From Ophiothrix spiculata (lineage: Eukaryota > Echinodermata > Ophiuroidea > Amphilepidida > Ophiotrichidae), in the NCBI GenBank assembly GCA_000969725.1, contig JXSR01S074703.1: DNA of 24,841 nt; one strand, 5' to 3'. Numbering within the stretch: position 1 is the stretch's first letter; each line of letters opens with the position of its first letter. A program made the position numbers and the translations under genes. Positions 12,801-19,889 of this stretch are shown here, one piece after another. The notes below the pieces were generated by a model, which was not told the origin of the DNA, made no database searches, and worked only from the letters and a program-made list of their open reading frames with translations.

Positions 12801-13822
12801 CATTGGATCGGGATGTGAGAGGTCGGGAGTTCAAGTCCCAGGGGAAATGAAAATTTTTTGTATGACATATATGGACTTGGACAGTTTTTAGGCATATAGC
12901 TAGTTACTATAGGAACAACTGCAATCTAAATTATCACTCTAGGGAATGAGTTATTGTACCTCCTTCATTTTGATTTGTATGCTACACGCAAGGATTCCTC
13001 TCCGGGGAGGCACTGCCATAGGAAGGTGGTACTGCTATGTGTGGTCCTTGAGACCCCCTTTTCACACCCAGTCTGCTGCTCCTGAGACCCCTATTTTAAG
13101 CACATTTAAAGTTCTCAAGACCCCCATTACAAGTAAAATTGTGGAATTTTTTGGTTCAGGAACTCAAATCTAGCCCCAAGAATTAACTCTCAAGGGTCAA
13201 TTTCAGGGTCATTTTAGTTTTCTAGACCCTCTTTTCAGAGTGGTGATCACTTTTCTAGACCCCATGTTTGGAAATTGGAGCCGTACACACCTCCCCCTGG
13301 GATTATACTTAATGGAAATCTGCCTATCTAGCTCAGTGCAAGTCATAATAGACGTAGCTGGTATCACAGACTAGTTTGTGCTTGGAATTCAATGCACACA
13401 CTGTCTGGGTATGAAGATTTACATGCTCCAACTAGCTACCCAGCTTGGCTGATTTGAACATACTTGTATAAGTGGTATTTTTCACGCTACATTTATTGTT
13501 GCGCTTTTTGTTCCACATTAATTTAGCGGGTCGTATTTGTAACAAAGGAAATTCCATACTCGGCCAATGTCCACTTGCGCAAAAATAAAAATGCACAAAA
13601 TGGTCCAAAATTGGCTGTGCGCAAAAATATTGGCGTTTACAGTAATCCTGAGGTGCAATAAGTCGACTCTGCACAACAACAGAAAGTGTGCCAATCCCCC
13701 TTTTTGAAATCCTTGGCACCGACTCCTGATTCTCTTGTGATATGATAATTTCTTACCAACATATTTGTTCTTCCTTCCAGCAATTGGAGATGAGGGAGCA
13801 TGGTACTGTAGTGTTAACCTGA
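248..13822 (+). CDS. Seven-exon partial gene, unrecognised hydrophilic protein (C-terminal portion)
   Basis: Joined exons 248-850, 2862-2993, 4469-4859, 5682-6024, 8132-8269, 12423-12474 and 13781-13822 total 1701 nt, that is 566 codons plus a TGA stop, with no internal stop. Phases match at every junction (0, 0, 1, 2, 2, 0), which is hard to obtain by chance across six introns of 2011, 1475, 822, 2107, 4153 and 1306 bp. The upstream part of the gene lies outside the window. The product is rich in Ser, Asn, Gln, Pro and Arg, has acidic and basic patches and no hydrophobic segment long enough for a membrane helix, so I infer a largely disordered cytoplasmic or nuclear protein or tail. No domain or family is recognised. 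The gene model is inferred from splice signals and frame only; exon 5 and exon 7 are the least certain parts. Confidence 0.72.
851..1378. other. Intron 1, first part, nothing recognised
   Basis: T-rich intronic sequence following the donor after 850, with no open frame of note and no repeat structure seen. Confidence 0.6.
1379..1679. mobile_element. MITE-like element with CAGGGG ends plus a duplicated end
   Basis: The stretch 1430-1679 begins CAGGGGCTGATTTCACT and ends AGTGAAATCAACCCCTG, so its ends are inverted repeats of about 17 bp with one or two mismatches. The CAGGGG start is of the hAT type, but I find no 8-bp target duplication. The 50 bases just before it (1379-1428, TTTCACTAACATTAAAATG and onward to CATCGCAAG) repeat the beginning of the element in direct orientation, as if an end had been duplicated or two copies had inserted side by side. 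There is no coding capacity. Confidence 0.65.
1786..1990. mobile_element. Near-palindromic MITE, family GTGAGTGCAAGAAA, copy 1
   Basis: The element begins CATGTGAGTGCAAGAAAGT and ends ACTTTCTTGCACTCATG, so its ends are inverted repeats. The centre is also an imperfect palindrome: TTTTGAAATGATTCTTCAGG is answered by CACCTGAAAACCATTGCAAG. It lies in intron 1. Copies 2 and 3 lie in intron 5 of the same gene. Confidence 0.7.
1971..2004. repeat. Strong hairpin at the edge of the copy-1 MITE
   Basis: Arms ACAACTTTCTTGCAC (1971-1985) and GTGCAAGGAAGTTGT (1990-2004) pair with one mismatch around a TCAT loop. Half of it is the terminal repeat of the element and half lies outside it. Confidence 0.6.
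2328..2459. mobile_element. Small inverted-repeat element (132 bp)
   Basis: CATCTGCATTTGAACAATCT at 2328 is matched by its reverse complement ending at 2459 (AGATTGTTCAAATGCAGATG), with 20 perfect bases that extend with mismatches to about 30. The centre is AT-rich and non-coding. It lies in intron 1 and could fold into a long hairpin when transcribed. No target duplication was identified. Confidence 0.7.
2533..2733. repeat. Dispersed GACCGACCC repeat, copy 1
   Basis: It starts with AGACCGACCCTAAAG and ends GACCGTCCGACTTTACTTGA, with T- and A-rich runs between. The copy at 15133-15392 has the same layout (GACCGACCCTATT to GACCGACCGACTCAATTTTT). The outer terminal repeats present in the second copy are not clear here. 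Confidence 0.5.
2862..2993 (+). CDS. Exon 2 (132 nt, phase 0/0, 44 codons)
   Basis: A very strong acceptor precedes it: a long pyrimidine-rich tract (TTTATTTCTTTCTTTTATTG onward) ending TTATACAG at 2861. The donor is CACCAG|GTGATT after 2993. It is open in the frame required by exon 1 and codes for 44 residues that begin LDTNPHQVPIKGFQ and end THTLNPHQ, rich in Asn, Pro and His. Both borders are phase 0 and the length is a multiple of three, so inclusion or skipping would leave the rest of the protein in frame. The NPHQ tetrapeptide occurs at both ends of the exon. No domain is recognised. It could be a cassette exon. Confidence 0.75.
3098..3310. mobile_element. hAT-like non-autonomous element, copy 1, with target duplication
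   Basis: It begins CAGTGTTTCCGCTAAGG and ends CCTTAGCGGAAACACTG, a perfect 17-bp inverted repeat. The CAGTGTTTCC end is typical of hAT elements. The flanks are CCCTGGAC (3090-3097) and GCCTGGAC (3311-3318), an 8-bp target duplication with one mismatch, the length expected for hAT. The interior contains repeated TGGCGCA words and no coding frame. It lies in intron 2. Confidence 0.85.
3319..4468. other. Rest of intron 2, nothing recognised
   Basis: AT-rich intronic sequence ending in the acceptor at 4467-4468. Short open frames (such as 3435-3755 and 4118-4309) lack coding character and phase-compatible splice sites. Confidence 0.55.
4469..4859 (+). CDS. Exon 3 (391 nt, 130 codons plus one base)
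   Basis: The acceptor is TTTCTTTTCCATTTTAG ending at 4468 and the donor is GAAG|GTTAGT after 4859. The frame is open throughout, enters at phase 0 and leaves at phase 1. The encoded segment is His/Gln/Ser/Arg-rich at first (HSSSQPTSSHHWQH), passes through RHRYPPKKGYVG, then a more structured-looking stretch IPEHEWKHIANIIDNENRM near residues 78-96 that could form a helix, and ends QQERRVLSAGQRRE. I see no catalytic motif or known fold. The base composition is clearly less AT-rich than the flanking introns, which supports coding. Confidence 0.82.
4860..5681. other. Intron 3, with one modest inverted repeat
   Basis: AT-rich intron of 822 bp. ATCAGTGAATATGAA near 5448 is answered by TTCATAGTATTCACTGAT near 5497, a potential stem. 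Otherwise nothing is recognised. Confidence 0.5.
5682..6024 (+). CDS. Exon 4 (343 nt), Asn/Pro/Ser-rich low-complexity segment
   Basis: The acceptor is TTTGTAACATTACAG ending at 5681 and the best donor is TTAAG|GTAAGC after 6024. It enters at phase 1 and leaves at phase 2. The encoded segment is low complexity: SRSNPRIPTSTSSASNLP, then NNQNNGPNFPNL, a run of four alanines in QQSSAAAALNLSV, and DLNNNNITG. This composition is typical of disordered regulatory regions of animal proteins; no fold is visible. A second GTAAGC lies 11 bases upstream (AGT|GTAAGC after 6013). Its use would change the exit phase and break the frame into exons 5 and 6, so 6024 is preferred. Confidence 0.85.
6174..6410. 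mobile_element. MITE of the TTTGGAGGC family, copy 1 (diverged)
   Basis: The ends are AGGACCAGACTATA and TATAGTCTGGCCT, with longer imperfect inverted repeats running inward (TTTGGTTGTGATGTCA against ATCATGACCAAATGTTTGG). The right half contains TTATTTTATTTGGAGTCACT and continues TCGTCA, which is the reverse complement of sequence inside the copy at 24180-24447, so the two belong to one family. A further fragment GCTACCAAACATTTGG follows at about 6441. It lies in intron 4. Confidence 0.7.
6411..8131. other. Rest of intron 4, with short palindromes
   Basis: A less AT-rich part at about 6840-7150 has TTGATCTTGAGATCAA (6879-6894, palindrome) and an open frame at 6931-7152 without a fitting splice context. 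GTACCCGGGTAC at about 7267 is a perfect 12-bp palindrome, and GTACCCGGGTAA recurs at about 7451, perhaps the ends of a decayed element. I see no supported exon here. Confidence 0.4.
8132..8269 (+). CDS. Exon 5, candidate cassette exon (138 nt, phase 2/2)
   Basis: The acceptor is GTCAATTGCACGCATAG ending at 8131, and the frame continues exon 4 by completing an AGA codon. It encodes PKSGKEEQEKQPTVTLRFQ, a pair of cysteines in ETCCEPPQYIV, and ends GDKAPYRR. The donor chosen is CGTAG|GTTTTT after 8269, which is weak but phase-correct. GCACC|GTATCG after 8260 is also phase-correct, while CAGG|GTGATA after 8247 is not. If the exon is left out, exon 4 joins exon 6 in frame and the protein loses 46 residues. 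The amino-acid composition looks coding, but this exon has the weakest splice signals of the set. Confidence 0.55.
8444..8612. mobile_element. Near-palindromic MITE, family GTGAGTGCAAGAAA, copy 2 (3' end lost)
   Basis: It starts CATGTGAGTGCAAGAAAATC and contains the central palindrome GTGGCTCTTGAATTGTATCT answered by ACCATTTCAAGAGCCA. It continues TATGGGAGAGAAATTTTGA, which is the reverse complement of a part of copy 3. The right terminal repeat is missing, so this copy looks truncated. It lies in intron 5. Confidence 0.6.
8613..9779. other. Intron 5 segment, one small hairpin, otherwise nothing recognised
   Basis: CAATCACC-GCT-GGTGATTG at 8913-8931 is a perfect 8-bp-arm hairpin. The remainder is AT-rich intron without recognisable genes or elements. 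Confidence 0.4.
9780..10353. mobile_element. 574-bp CGCGAAAT-rich non-autonomous DNA transposon with TA flanks
   Basis: It begins CTGTAAAACACTTAAATTTC and ends GAAATTAACATGTTTTACAG. The terminal inverted repeats are imperfect and extend more than 80 bp, each carrying several CGCGAAAT or TTCGCGAA words. TA lies directly on both sides (9778-9779 and 10354-10355), consistent with a TA target duplication as made by Tc1/mariner-like transposases, though the superfamily is not proven. The inner part (9890-10260) has no coding frame of note. Related CGCGAAATTAA elements are, from general knowledge, common in marine invertebrate genomes. Confidence 0.85.
10354..11410. other. Intron 5 segment, nothing recognised
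   Basis: AT-rich. A pseudo-exon at 11161-11211 with good-looking borders does not fit the gene's phase (see rejected items). Confidence 0.5.
11411..11633. mobile_element. Near-palindromic MITE, family GTGAGTGCAAGAAA, copy 3
   Basis: It starts CATATAGGTGCAAGAAAG and ends ACTTTCTTGCACTCACATG, with TTGCAATAGCTGCCAT inside as in copy 1 and TGGCTCTTGAAATTGTTCTT in the centre. Just upstream, CTTTCTTGCAC (11398-11408) pairs perfectly with GTGCAAGAAAG (11418-11428). It lies in intron 5. Confidence 0.7.
11634..12422. other. End of intron 5, nothing recognised
   Basis: AT-rich sequence ending in the pyrimidine tract and acceptor of exon 6. No repeat or exon is recognised. Confidence 0.5.
12423..12474 (+). 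CDS. Exon 6, 52-nt small exon
   Basis: A good acceptor (TTTGTTGTTTTTCACAG ending at 12422) and a good donor (CTTAAG|GTTAGT after 12474) bracket 52 nt. Entering at phase 2, it encodes STRSQRIRGASNTLRLK after completing an AGG codon, a strongly basic segment, and it exits at phase 0. The other two frames give a stop or do not fit the neighbouring exons. It follows a 4.15-kb intron. The match of both entry and exit phase supports a real exon despite its small size. Confidence 0.7.
12780..12850 (+). repeat. tRNA-like SINE head or tRNA pseudogene
   Basis: About 70 bases resemble a degenerate tRNA. An A-box-like TTGCCATAACTGG is followed about 40 bases later by a B-box-like GAGTTCAAGTCCC, at the usual spacing. 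The T-arm pairs only partly and the acceptor stem is poor, so this is a promoter-bearing SINE head or pseudogene and not a functional tRNA. An A- and T-rich tail follows. It lies in intron 6. Confidence 0.5.
12992..13310. repeat. AGACCCCC-rich dispersed repeat
   Basis: It begins around CTCTCCGGGGAGGCACTGCC and ends around CCGTACACACCTCCCCCTGG. Between these lie four or more spaced copies of the word GAGACCCCC, CAAGACCCCC or CTAGACCCC. The GC-rich composition differs from the surrounding intron 6. The two ends are weakly inverted. It looks like a dispersed repeat; the family is not identified. Confidence 0.5.
13781..13822 (+). CDS. Exon 7, terminal coding exon with TGA stop
   Basis: The strongest acceptor in the region, a long pyrimidine tract (TTTGTTCTTCCTTCCAG), ends at 13780. 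Entered at phase 0 it reads QLEMREHGTVVLT and then TGA at 13820-13822. The last four residues VVLT do not form a classical class I PDZ ligand. A further splice from inside this short exon, for example at CATG|GTACTG, cannot be excluded, so the protein end given here is the simplest reading and not proven. Confidence 0.6.
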   Translation, partial: QLEMREHGTVVLT

Positions 13823-13980
13823 CCACCATTGACTGACCATCCATTGGATTTGTGTAGGAGTATTCACTAGATAAGTTTGATGTCATTCAGTGAGTATGTG
13901 TACAGAGAAAGGAATGTGCAAGTAAGGGTTGAATCATGAAAGTCTGCAGGGCAGATGGGCTGTGCTGTATGGAAGGTACG
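13823..13980 (+). other. Start of the 3' untranslated region or intergenic DNA
   Basis: This follows the TGA stop directly. It has no continuing open frame in the gene's phase. Confidence 0.45.
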
Positions 13981-14221
13981 GACCCTTACTAAGAAAGGGG
14001 TGTCAAAAGAACTTGCCCCTACTACAAAGGTGGCATCAAAGGAATTGAACTGATCCCCACTATGAAGGGACTTCAAAGGAACTGACCCCCACTACAAAGG
14101 CAGCACCAAAGAACTTACCCCTACTATGAAGGCAACACAAAAGAAACTGCCCCCACTATAAAGGCGTTGCCAAAAGTGCTTACCTCTACTACAAAGGGGG
14201 CACTAAACTAACTGAGCCCCA
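13981..14221. repeat. Minisatellite, 32-33-bp unit, about seven copies
   Basis: The core CCCCTACTACAAAGG recurs in diverged form about seven times (CCCCACTATGAAGG, CCCCCACTACAAAGG, CCCCTACTATGAAGG, CCCCCACTATAAAGG, CCTCTACTACAAAGG), each followed by a segment like CAGCACCAAAGAA. Unit lengths are mostly 32 or 33 bp, with one of about 38. Lengths that are not multiples of three and in-frame stops argue against coding. It begins about 160 bases after the stop codon, so it may lie in the 3' untranslated region. Confidence 0.8.
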
Positions 14222-15132
14222 CGATCATGAGGTGGCGTTTCCGCAGTGGACCTCTCGTAAAAGTGAAACATAAATCATGCGAATATCTTAACAATTATCT
14301 CATGCTCATCTTGCTGTTAATTTAATCTTTAGTGAATAAGAGTGTCAGAAAGACCATGAGTCAGTTTATAAGAACCTTTTGATTGTTCAGCTTAAGTTTA
14401 AAAATGGTTCTTTTAATTTTGAAATATTTGTGACTCATCATGTCGAAAGATGCCACTTGTTGGAACCTACAAGTTTCTCCTTTCATGACAAAAAAAACCC
14501 CATCAAGATATTCCACACCTGAAATTGAGTATTTCTTTTTGCTGGTGATCAATAGTTTGAAATAACAGCATGATGCGACAAGCCAGGGCGATAAGTCCAA
14601 ACTGTAAAAGATATGGATTGATATTTGCTAACCATTTAGCAGGAAATATACAATTTAAAGCATGGCATAACATGATGTTAACAGTGCCACAAAATGAGAA
14701 ACATGTCATTTTAGACAAGTGCCCCTTTTGATATGACGAGTCACATAATAATACCATCCGTTTTTCATTGGTAAGGCATACGGATAATTCCACAATCAAA
14801 AAATCAGAATGGTATCATAGCTATTAATGATGTGCTCAGATGATTGCATACAAGTTTTCTGTAACCATAAATGTAGATACTGATCCAACAAGGGTGGTAA
14901 TAATAACAGATAAATAAATAAGCATGCATGACACTTCAAATTTAATTGATTCCTGAACTGTATTAATGGATGCATATATAATTATTGTGTTCTATGGCTC
15001 GCATTCAATATTTGAGAGGATATAAGCCTGCCCTCGACCTTGAGACACTGCAATTGGATATCAGGGACACTCCGGAAATGACACTTGATTTGTCTAGAAT
15101 CAATTTGAATTGCCAATTCCATACAATTATAA
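14222..15132. other. Downstream region with a possible poly(A) signal
   Basis: AT-rich sequence without a supported gene. AATAAA at 14913-14918, within TAAATAAATA, is one possible polyadenylation signal about 1.1 kb after the stop, but the hexamer is expected often in such AT-rich DNA. Confidence 0.25.
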
Positions 15133-15392
15133 GGCCAAAATAAATAAATTGTTATGTTACCCTCAGCGACCGACCCTATTCAAAAATTTTAAAAAAAAAT
15201 ATTAGGGTCGGGAAAGCACCCAATTTTGCTGAGATTGGGTGTTTTTTGTGAAAATAGTGGAAAATGCACCCAAATTTGGTACTTTAGGTGCTTTTTAAAA
15301 AAATAATTAAAAAAAAAATATTTCCCGACCGACCGACTCAATTTTTCAGAAATCCCACTTGAGGGCAACACAACAATTAATTTTTTTGGGCC
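15133..15392. mobile_element. GACCGACCC element, copy 2, with terminal inverted repeats
   Basis: The left end GGCCAAAATAAATAAATTGT (continuing TATGTTACCCTCA) is matched in inverse by the right end TGAGGGCAACACAACAATTA (continuing to GGGCC). Inside lie GACCGACCCTATT on the left and GACCGACCGACTCAATTTTT on the right, as in the copy at 2533-2733. The centre is a series of A and T runs. Confidence 0.65.
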
Positions 15393-15772
15393 TAATATAC
15401 ACTCTATAAACCTTGAAGTATGCAACAAGCAATCAGACTCTGCTACAAGATCCAAAGCATATCCCTTGTAATCTACAACATTCTAAACTGGTGGTTTGTA
15501 TTGTGTAAGAGACTAGTAATGATTGATAAGGACCAAATCACTGCGTATTAATATTTTTAACATGAATTTTTCATGATTTTGGTATTATTTTAGGCTAATT
15601 TTGTTATTTGCACATGGACAAACATTGAATATAAGTTTATTTGAATATTCAGCAAGATTTGGTACAGTATTATGATTTGAGAAATACGGACTAATTTACT
15701 TCCCCGTATGGTCATATTGGTTTCTGTGCGTTAATCGACTGCTTGTTGCATGCTTCAAGATTTACAGAGTAT

Positions 15773-15975
15773 AGTGTGGTTTTTGAGCTTGCGCCAATTT
15801 GACCCAATTTTCACAAAGTTGAAGGGATGCTTACGCCAAAATCACTAGCTGAGGCTGTAAATTGGTTTAAGTAAACAAGAGAAAACATCTGTCTAGCACA
15901 GCTTCATAATTCTGTTGCGCCAATTTTTCAAACTTTTGCACCAATGACGCCATACAGCCATAACAGGAACACTGG
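15773..15975. mobile_element. hAT-like element, copy 2, inverted relative to copy 1
   Basis: Read on the minus strand it starts CCAGTGTTCCTGTTATGGCT, continues GTATGGCGTCATTGGTGCA, and has CTTCAACTTTGTGAAAATTG near its other end, following the copy at 3098-3310 throughout. The end at 15773 is degraded (ATAGTGTGGTTTTTGAGC in place of a full terminal repeat), so this copy is older or damaged. Confidence 0.75.
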
Positions 15976-17445
15976 TGTGCAGAACTCTCTGGAAATGTTT
16001 ACTCGGACTCTGAATATAAACTGTAAAACATAAAAATTAATATTTTGAAATTCAGATAACAAAGGGGCTATGTTGAATTTAAAGTAGATGACAAAATATG
16101 GACAACGAAATTATAAGCTTTGTTGTAGTATCAAAATTTAATATTGTGTATAGGGAAGGGTAAAAAAATGACTTGGGTCACATACCTAAAATGTATTTGC
16201 CTTGCCCTTTAAGTCATAGTCATTAGCATCCATTTAACAACGACCTTACAATTAAAATTTTTATCAGTATGATTTTAATGTTAGTTTTAAATTACATAAA
16301 ATGCTGGTGCACAAATTAATTAGGTAGCAAGCAATTAAAATCCATTAGTGTACCATGTGAATTAAGTGAGGTTTGTCTTGGTTAATTGGATGAAATGCGG
16401 TTCATAAATATGTCACTCCATTGTCCACCATATTTTGCATTTTTCCTAAATCAAATGTAGGTTGAGCACATATTACACAATGTGTCTATTCATCTTGAGA
16501 TTTTTCAGGCAAATTTATTTAAGAGCTTTATTATTTAACAGCCATAGCTATTGCTCAGTAAGGAATAGCTTGAAGTAAAAAATGAGATATTATGCATGGA
16601 TTTGTTAGATTTTGGAAAGGAGTCTGGTTTACCGTTTACATTAGAAGGCCTAGATTTTCCCAATATTTTCAGATATTGCATTAAAAAAAATATTTTGAAG
16701 AGTGTTTGCTGATTCTGACTCTTAATTTCAAAGAAGGTCAAAAATTCACTTTATTACCAATTTCAACCTTCAAAGTTGAAACTCTACAAAAAATCTCAAA
16801 AACTAAATTCTAGATTGGTGTTTTCATTCAAAAATTAATTTCAATTAATTTAAGTTTTTTTTAGTCATTTGTAGCCTGTTTGGAGGGAAAAATGACAACA
16901 AGTATGTTATTTGTGAGATTAAAAAAAGTTGTTTTTTAAATTCACAAATCAATATTATCATTTATGTTTTTAGCAAAATTCCCTTCCTAAAATATATGCT
17001 TTTATTAACTTTAATAAATTTGTTTTAAATTTTAGTTCAAAATAAAATTACCAAAAAAGAAAGGTATGGTCCCTGTAACAAAAGATCATGACTTCCTTCC
17101 ATGATAAATAGCTTATTATGCAGGCTATTATTGAAACAGATTGCGATGAAAGGTCACATTTTATGAACCATTAATTCTATATTTTGGGATCGTACAGGCA
17201 AGGATAATAAGTTAACATTTAGAATAATATTTGTTCTGTCAAGTGCATTCACTGTTAAATTAATTGGGGGCATTGATTTTTACAGGTTTTTAGATAAATT
17301 GTCATGAACAATTACAGATGCAATCAAAAATCTGACTAGTTAATTACAAAAATATCAATATATCTATTAACAAGGTCAAGCTACTTTCATGATGGCAAGT
17401 TTGTTTCGGCAATAAATTATATTGTTATTATTGAATGGCCTAGGT
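15976..17445. other. Long AT-rich stretch, nothing recognised
   Basis: Very AT-rich with many A and T runs. Open frames are short and AT-driven. I see no gene, RNA or element. Confidence 0.5.
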
Positions 17446-17676
17446 TCCACAAAGAGAAGATATATTATGTATCCCATCATGCATTGCTTTCTATCGGATT
17501 ATTTGTATAGCGAGTCATGGGAGTAGTTAGTGATAAAACATGCCGAAAATGCAAGATTACAATTAGCTTTGATTTAGGCTCATTTCATTGCTAACTACTC
17601 ACATAATTGTTAATACAAACAATCCCATATGAAGCAATGCATGATGGGATACACAAGATATCTTCTCTTGGTTCCA
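17446..17676. mobile_element. Foldback MITE with about 90-bp inverted arms
   Basis: The left arm contains AGAGAAGATATATTATGTAT, then CCCATCATGCATTGCTT and GGGAGTAGTTAG. The right arm contains CTAACTACTCACATAATTG, then AAGCAATGCATGATGGGAT and ATATCTTCTCT. The arms pair over roughly 90 bp with a few mismatches, around a loop of about 55 bases. There is no coding capacity. The transcript of either strand would form a long hairpin. Confidence 0.8.
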
Positions 17677-18923
17677 AACAACAAGATGACAGGCTGTTAA
17701 GTGTGTTTGATATGCATTAAAAATATTAAATATGTTAAATTAAAAATATAATAGGACAAATTTTGTTCTAAAATATTATTTTAATAGCTTCTTTAAGGGG
17801 AAGGGGCCAGCCTCACAATCCCGCATAACTTGAGAACCAAATACATAAACTATACATTGTACATATTTTAAAAAAGGAAATTTTACAATATTTTATAGCA
17901 TCAGATTTTTAAGAAATTCACTTTTGAGAAACTCAACAAAATCAAAATTTAAGGCTATTTGAACATGCCCTAAAAATATTTGATGGCAAAAAAATCTTCA
18001 AAAATAGGTGGAAGTCATTTCAATATGTAAGGATTCTCCTTTTGTAAAAAAGAATCTGTTTCTTGGTTTTTACAATAAACTGCCAATACGTGGCAAAAAA
18101 GATCAACAAAGTTGCTTTAAAAACTGCCTCGCGGTAATTTTTGAACCAATGTTTCATGTAAAAAAAATTATTCCAAGATGTGTGAGAACCTATTAATCAG
18201 ATTAGATGACTATTTCTTGTTTTTGTGGATTTTGAAAAAATATTCATTCTAGGCTTGTCCACAAAAAAATTAAGATAAAATTAAAAACAAATGAAAATAA
18301 AATTTAAAAATCAAATGGCAGACAAATATTTTTTGGTGAGTTTCTCTAGTGGCAACTTTTTTACACAAAAAACTGATGCTACAGATACATTCCTTTTAAA
18401 ATTTCCAGTCCAGAAATGTAGACTTATATTTTACCATATCAGTTTTCAGCTTTTGTATAGCTCCAAGCTCCCTAAACTTGTTTAGCCATGCACTTTGGTT
18501 TCAAGATTAAGAAAATGGTCTTGAAATTTTCTGTCAAAAATGAAACATTTCCATGTGCTTTCTCTTAAAAATGTGCCTTTCCATTACCAGGGCTTTATTT
18601 AGCTATTTAATGCAACTTTTTTACACATTTTTTATGATGTACTTTAATGTTTAACTTGAAGCATCCATTCACACTCAAAATATTGTTGTAGAAAATATAT
18701 GAAATTAATTTAACATTATCACTTCATGTACTCAAATTTATCACTCACCTAAAACGCTTTCACTAAAAGCATGTTTGATTCTATATTTAATTCTATATAG
18801 CAACATATATCAATCTTTAAAAATATTAATATTGCCAATATTTGATTTCAAAGGTTGTATCGGTCTCATCTATAATTTGAAAATAGTATTGATATATCGG
18901 GTGTATGATACTTCAAGGGTTAC
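17677..18923. other. AT-rich stretch, nothing recognised
   Basis: No exon, RNA gene or element could be supported. The open frames at 18008-18196 and 18291-18485 are Lys/Phe-rich products of A and T runs. Confidence 0.5.
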
Positions 18924-19143
18924 GGTTCGTTTACACTGTGACAACTTTGGGGTAACGACAAGCAATGTAGACCTGCAGATTGCAGTTTTGAATTATCCGC
19001 CCGTCATCATTAGTTAAAGTCAGTTAACGCTCACACAATCCGCTAGCCACATACACTATTGAAGCTTATCGTTACTATCAGTCGTTTTCAGTTGCAAGTT
19101 CGTTACCCTCCGTCGATACCCTACGTCACAGTGTAAATGCACC
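18924..19143. mobile_element. MITE with TTTACACTGTGAC ends
   Basis: The left end GGTTCGTTTACACTGTGAC is matched in inverse by the right end GTCACAGTGTAAATGCACC, an inverted repeat of about 19 bp with two mismatches. Inside, GGGGTAACGAC on the left and GTTCGTTACCCTCCGTCG on the right extend the symmetry. It is slightly richer in GC than its flanks. TTA-like flanks are visible but a clean target duplication is not. Confidence 0.65.
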
Positions 19144-19659
19144 TTTAACAGTATATTGTATGCATAGATATTTTGAAAATTACATCCATACATCGAGTGT
19201 ATGATATCTAAAACTCCAGCTTACTGTTGATGAAAGTTAAATCTTACTCATTCGGCTATTCAAATGTTAAATTGGTATTGCGAAATATGTATGGTGAAGT
19301 TGAAACAACAGACTGAGGGAAGAGGAATTGTGAAACTGCCTAATAACAATACGGATGTTAGCATCACTTGTTTTGACATGATTTAATATGTTTGGCTGGT
19401 GAGTCAAGAAGGAAAAACTGATATCGGTAATTAACGTCCGATATTTCGATTTCAGAAAATTCAAATATCGAACATGCTTAGTTAGTTTTCACTGTATCCG
19501 CCAGCAGTCCAATCATAGACAAAGATTGGAAACACTGCTAATGATGCTAGTTGATCCAGCTGAGAGATAAAATTGAGTAGTGTTGAAAATATATTAATTT
19601 TTCATTGCAAATGTTGAAGAATATGCCTGAAATTGAAATGTCTTAAGTATTGAGTCTCA

Positions 19660-19795
19660 GATCTGAAGAATTAAATCAATTTTTGGGAAACAACTTACAA
19701 GCGCATTATACCCAAAAAATGATTCAATTCAAAGAATTAAAAGCGCATTACCCAAAAATTGCAGAATTGAATCAATTTTTTGGGAATGTGCTTGC
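19660..19795. repeat. Cluster of alternating inverted CCCAAAAA/TTTTTGGG units
   Basis: The word GAATTRAATCAATTTTTGGG occurs twice on the plus strand (about 19669 and 19765), and its reverse complement CCCAAAAAATGATTCAATTC lies between them (about 19711). GCGCATTACCC is also duplicated. The units can fold into several alternative hairpins. The open frame across it (with repeated ELNQF) most likely reflects the repeat. Confidence 0.55.
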
Positions 19796-19859
19796 ACAGG
19801 CCCAGGCCTATTGGGGAAGTTGTCATGATAGTACGGGGAATTTGTGCAGTGTGGATTTC

Positions 19860-19889
19860 CCCAGCGGCATGGAACCCAGCGGCATGGAA
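19860..19889. repeat. 15-bp direct tandem duplication
   Basis: CCCAGCGGCATGGAA occurs twice back to back. It lies within a less AT-rich block (about 19785-20050) where GGGGAATTTGT also recurs at about 19837 and 20018, which may be an unclassified repeat. Confidence 0.6.

Noticed and set aside
13570-13640. TTGCGCAAAAAT words that resemble the hAT-like family interior
   Set aside because: Only short words are shared. No terminal repeats or longer alignment to the copies at 3098 and 15773 could be seen.
13518-13886. Minus-strand open frame of 122 codons
   Set aside because: It runs antisense to the last exon and its acceptor, shows no recognisable motif and is most likely chance.
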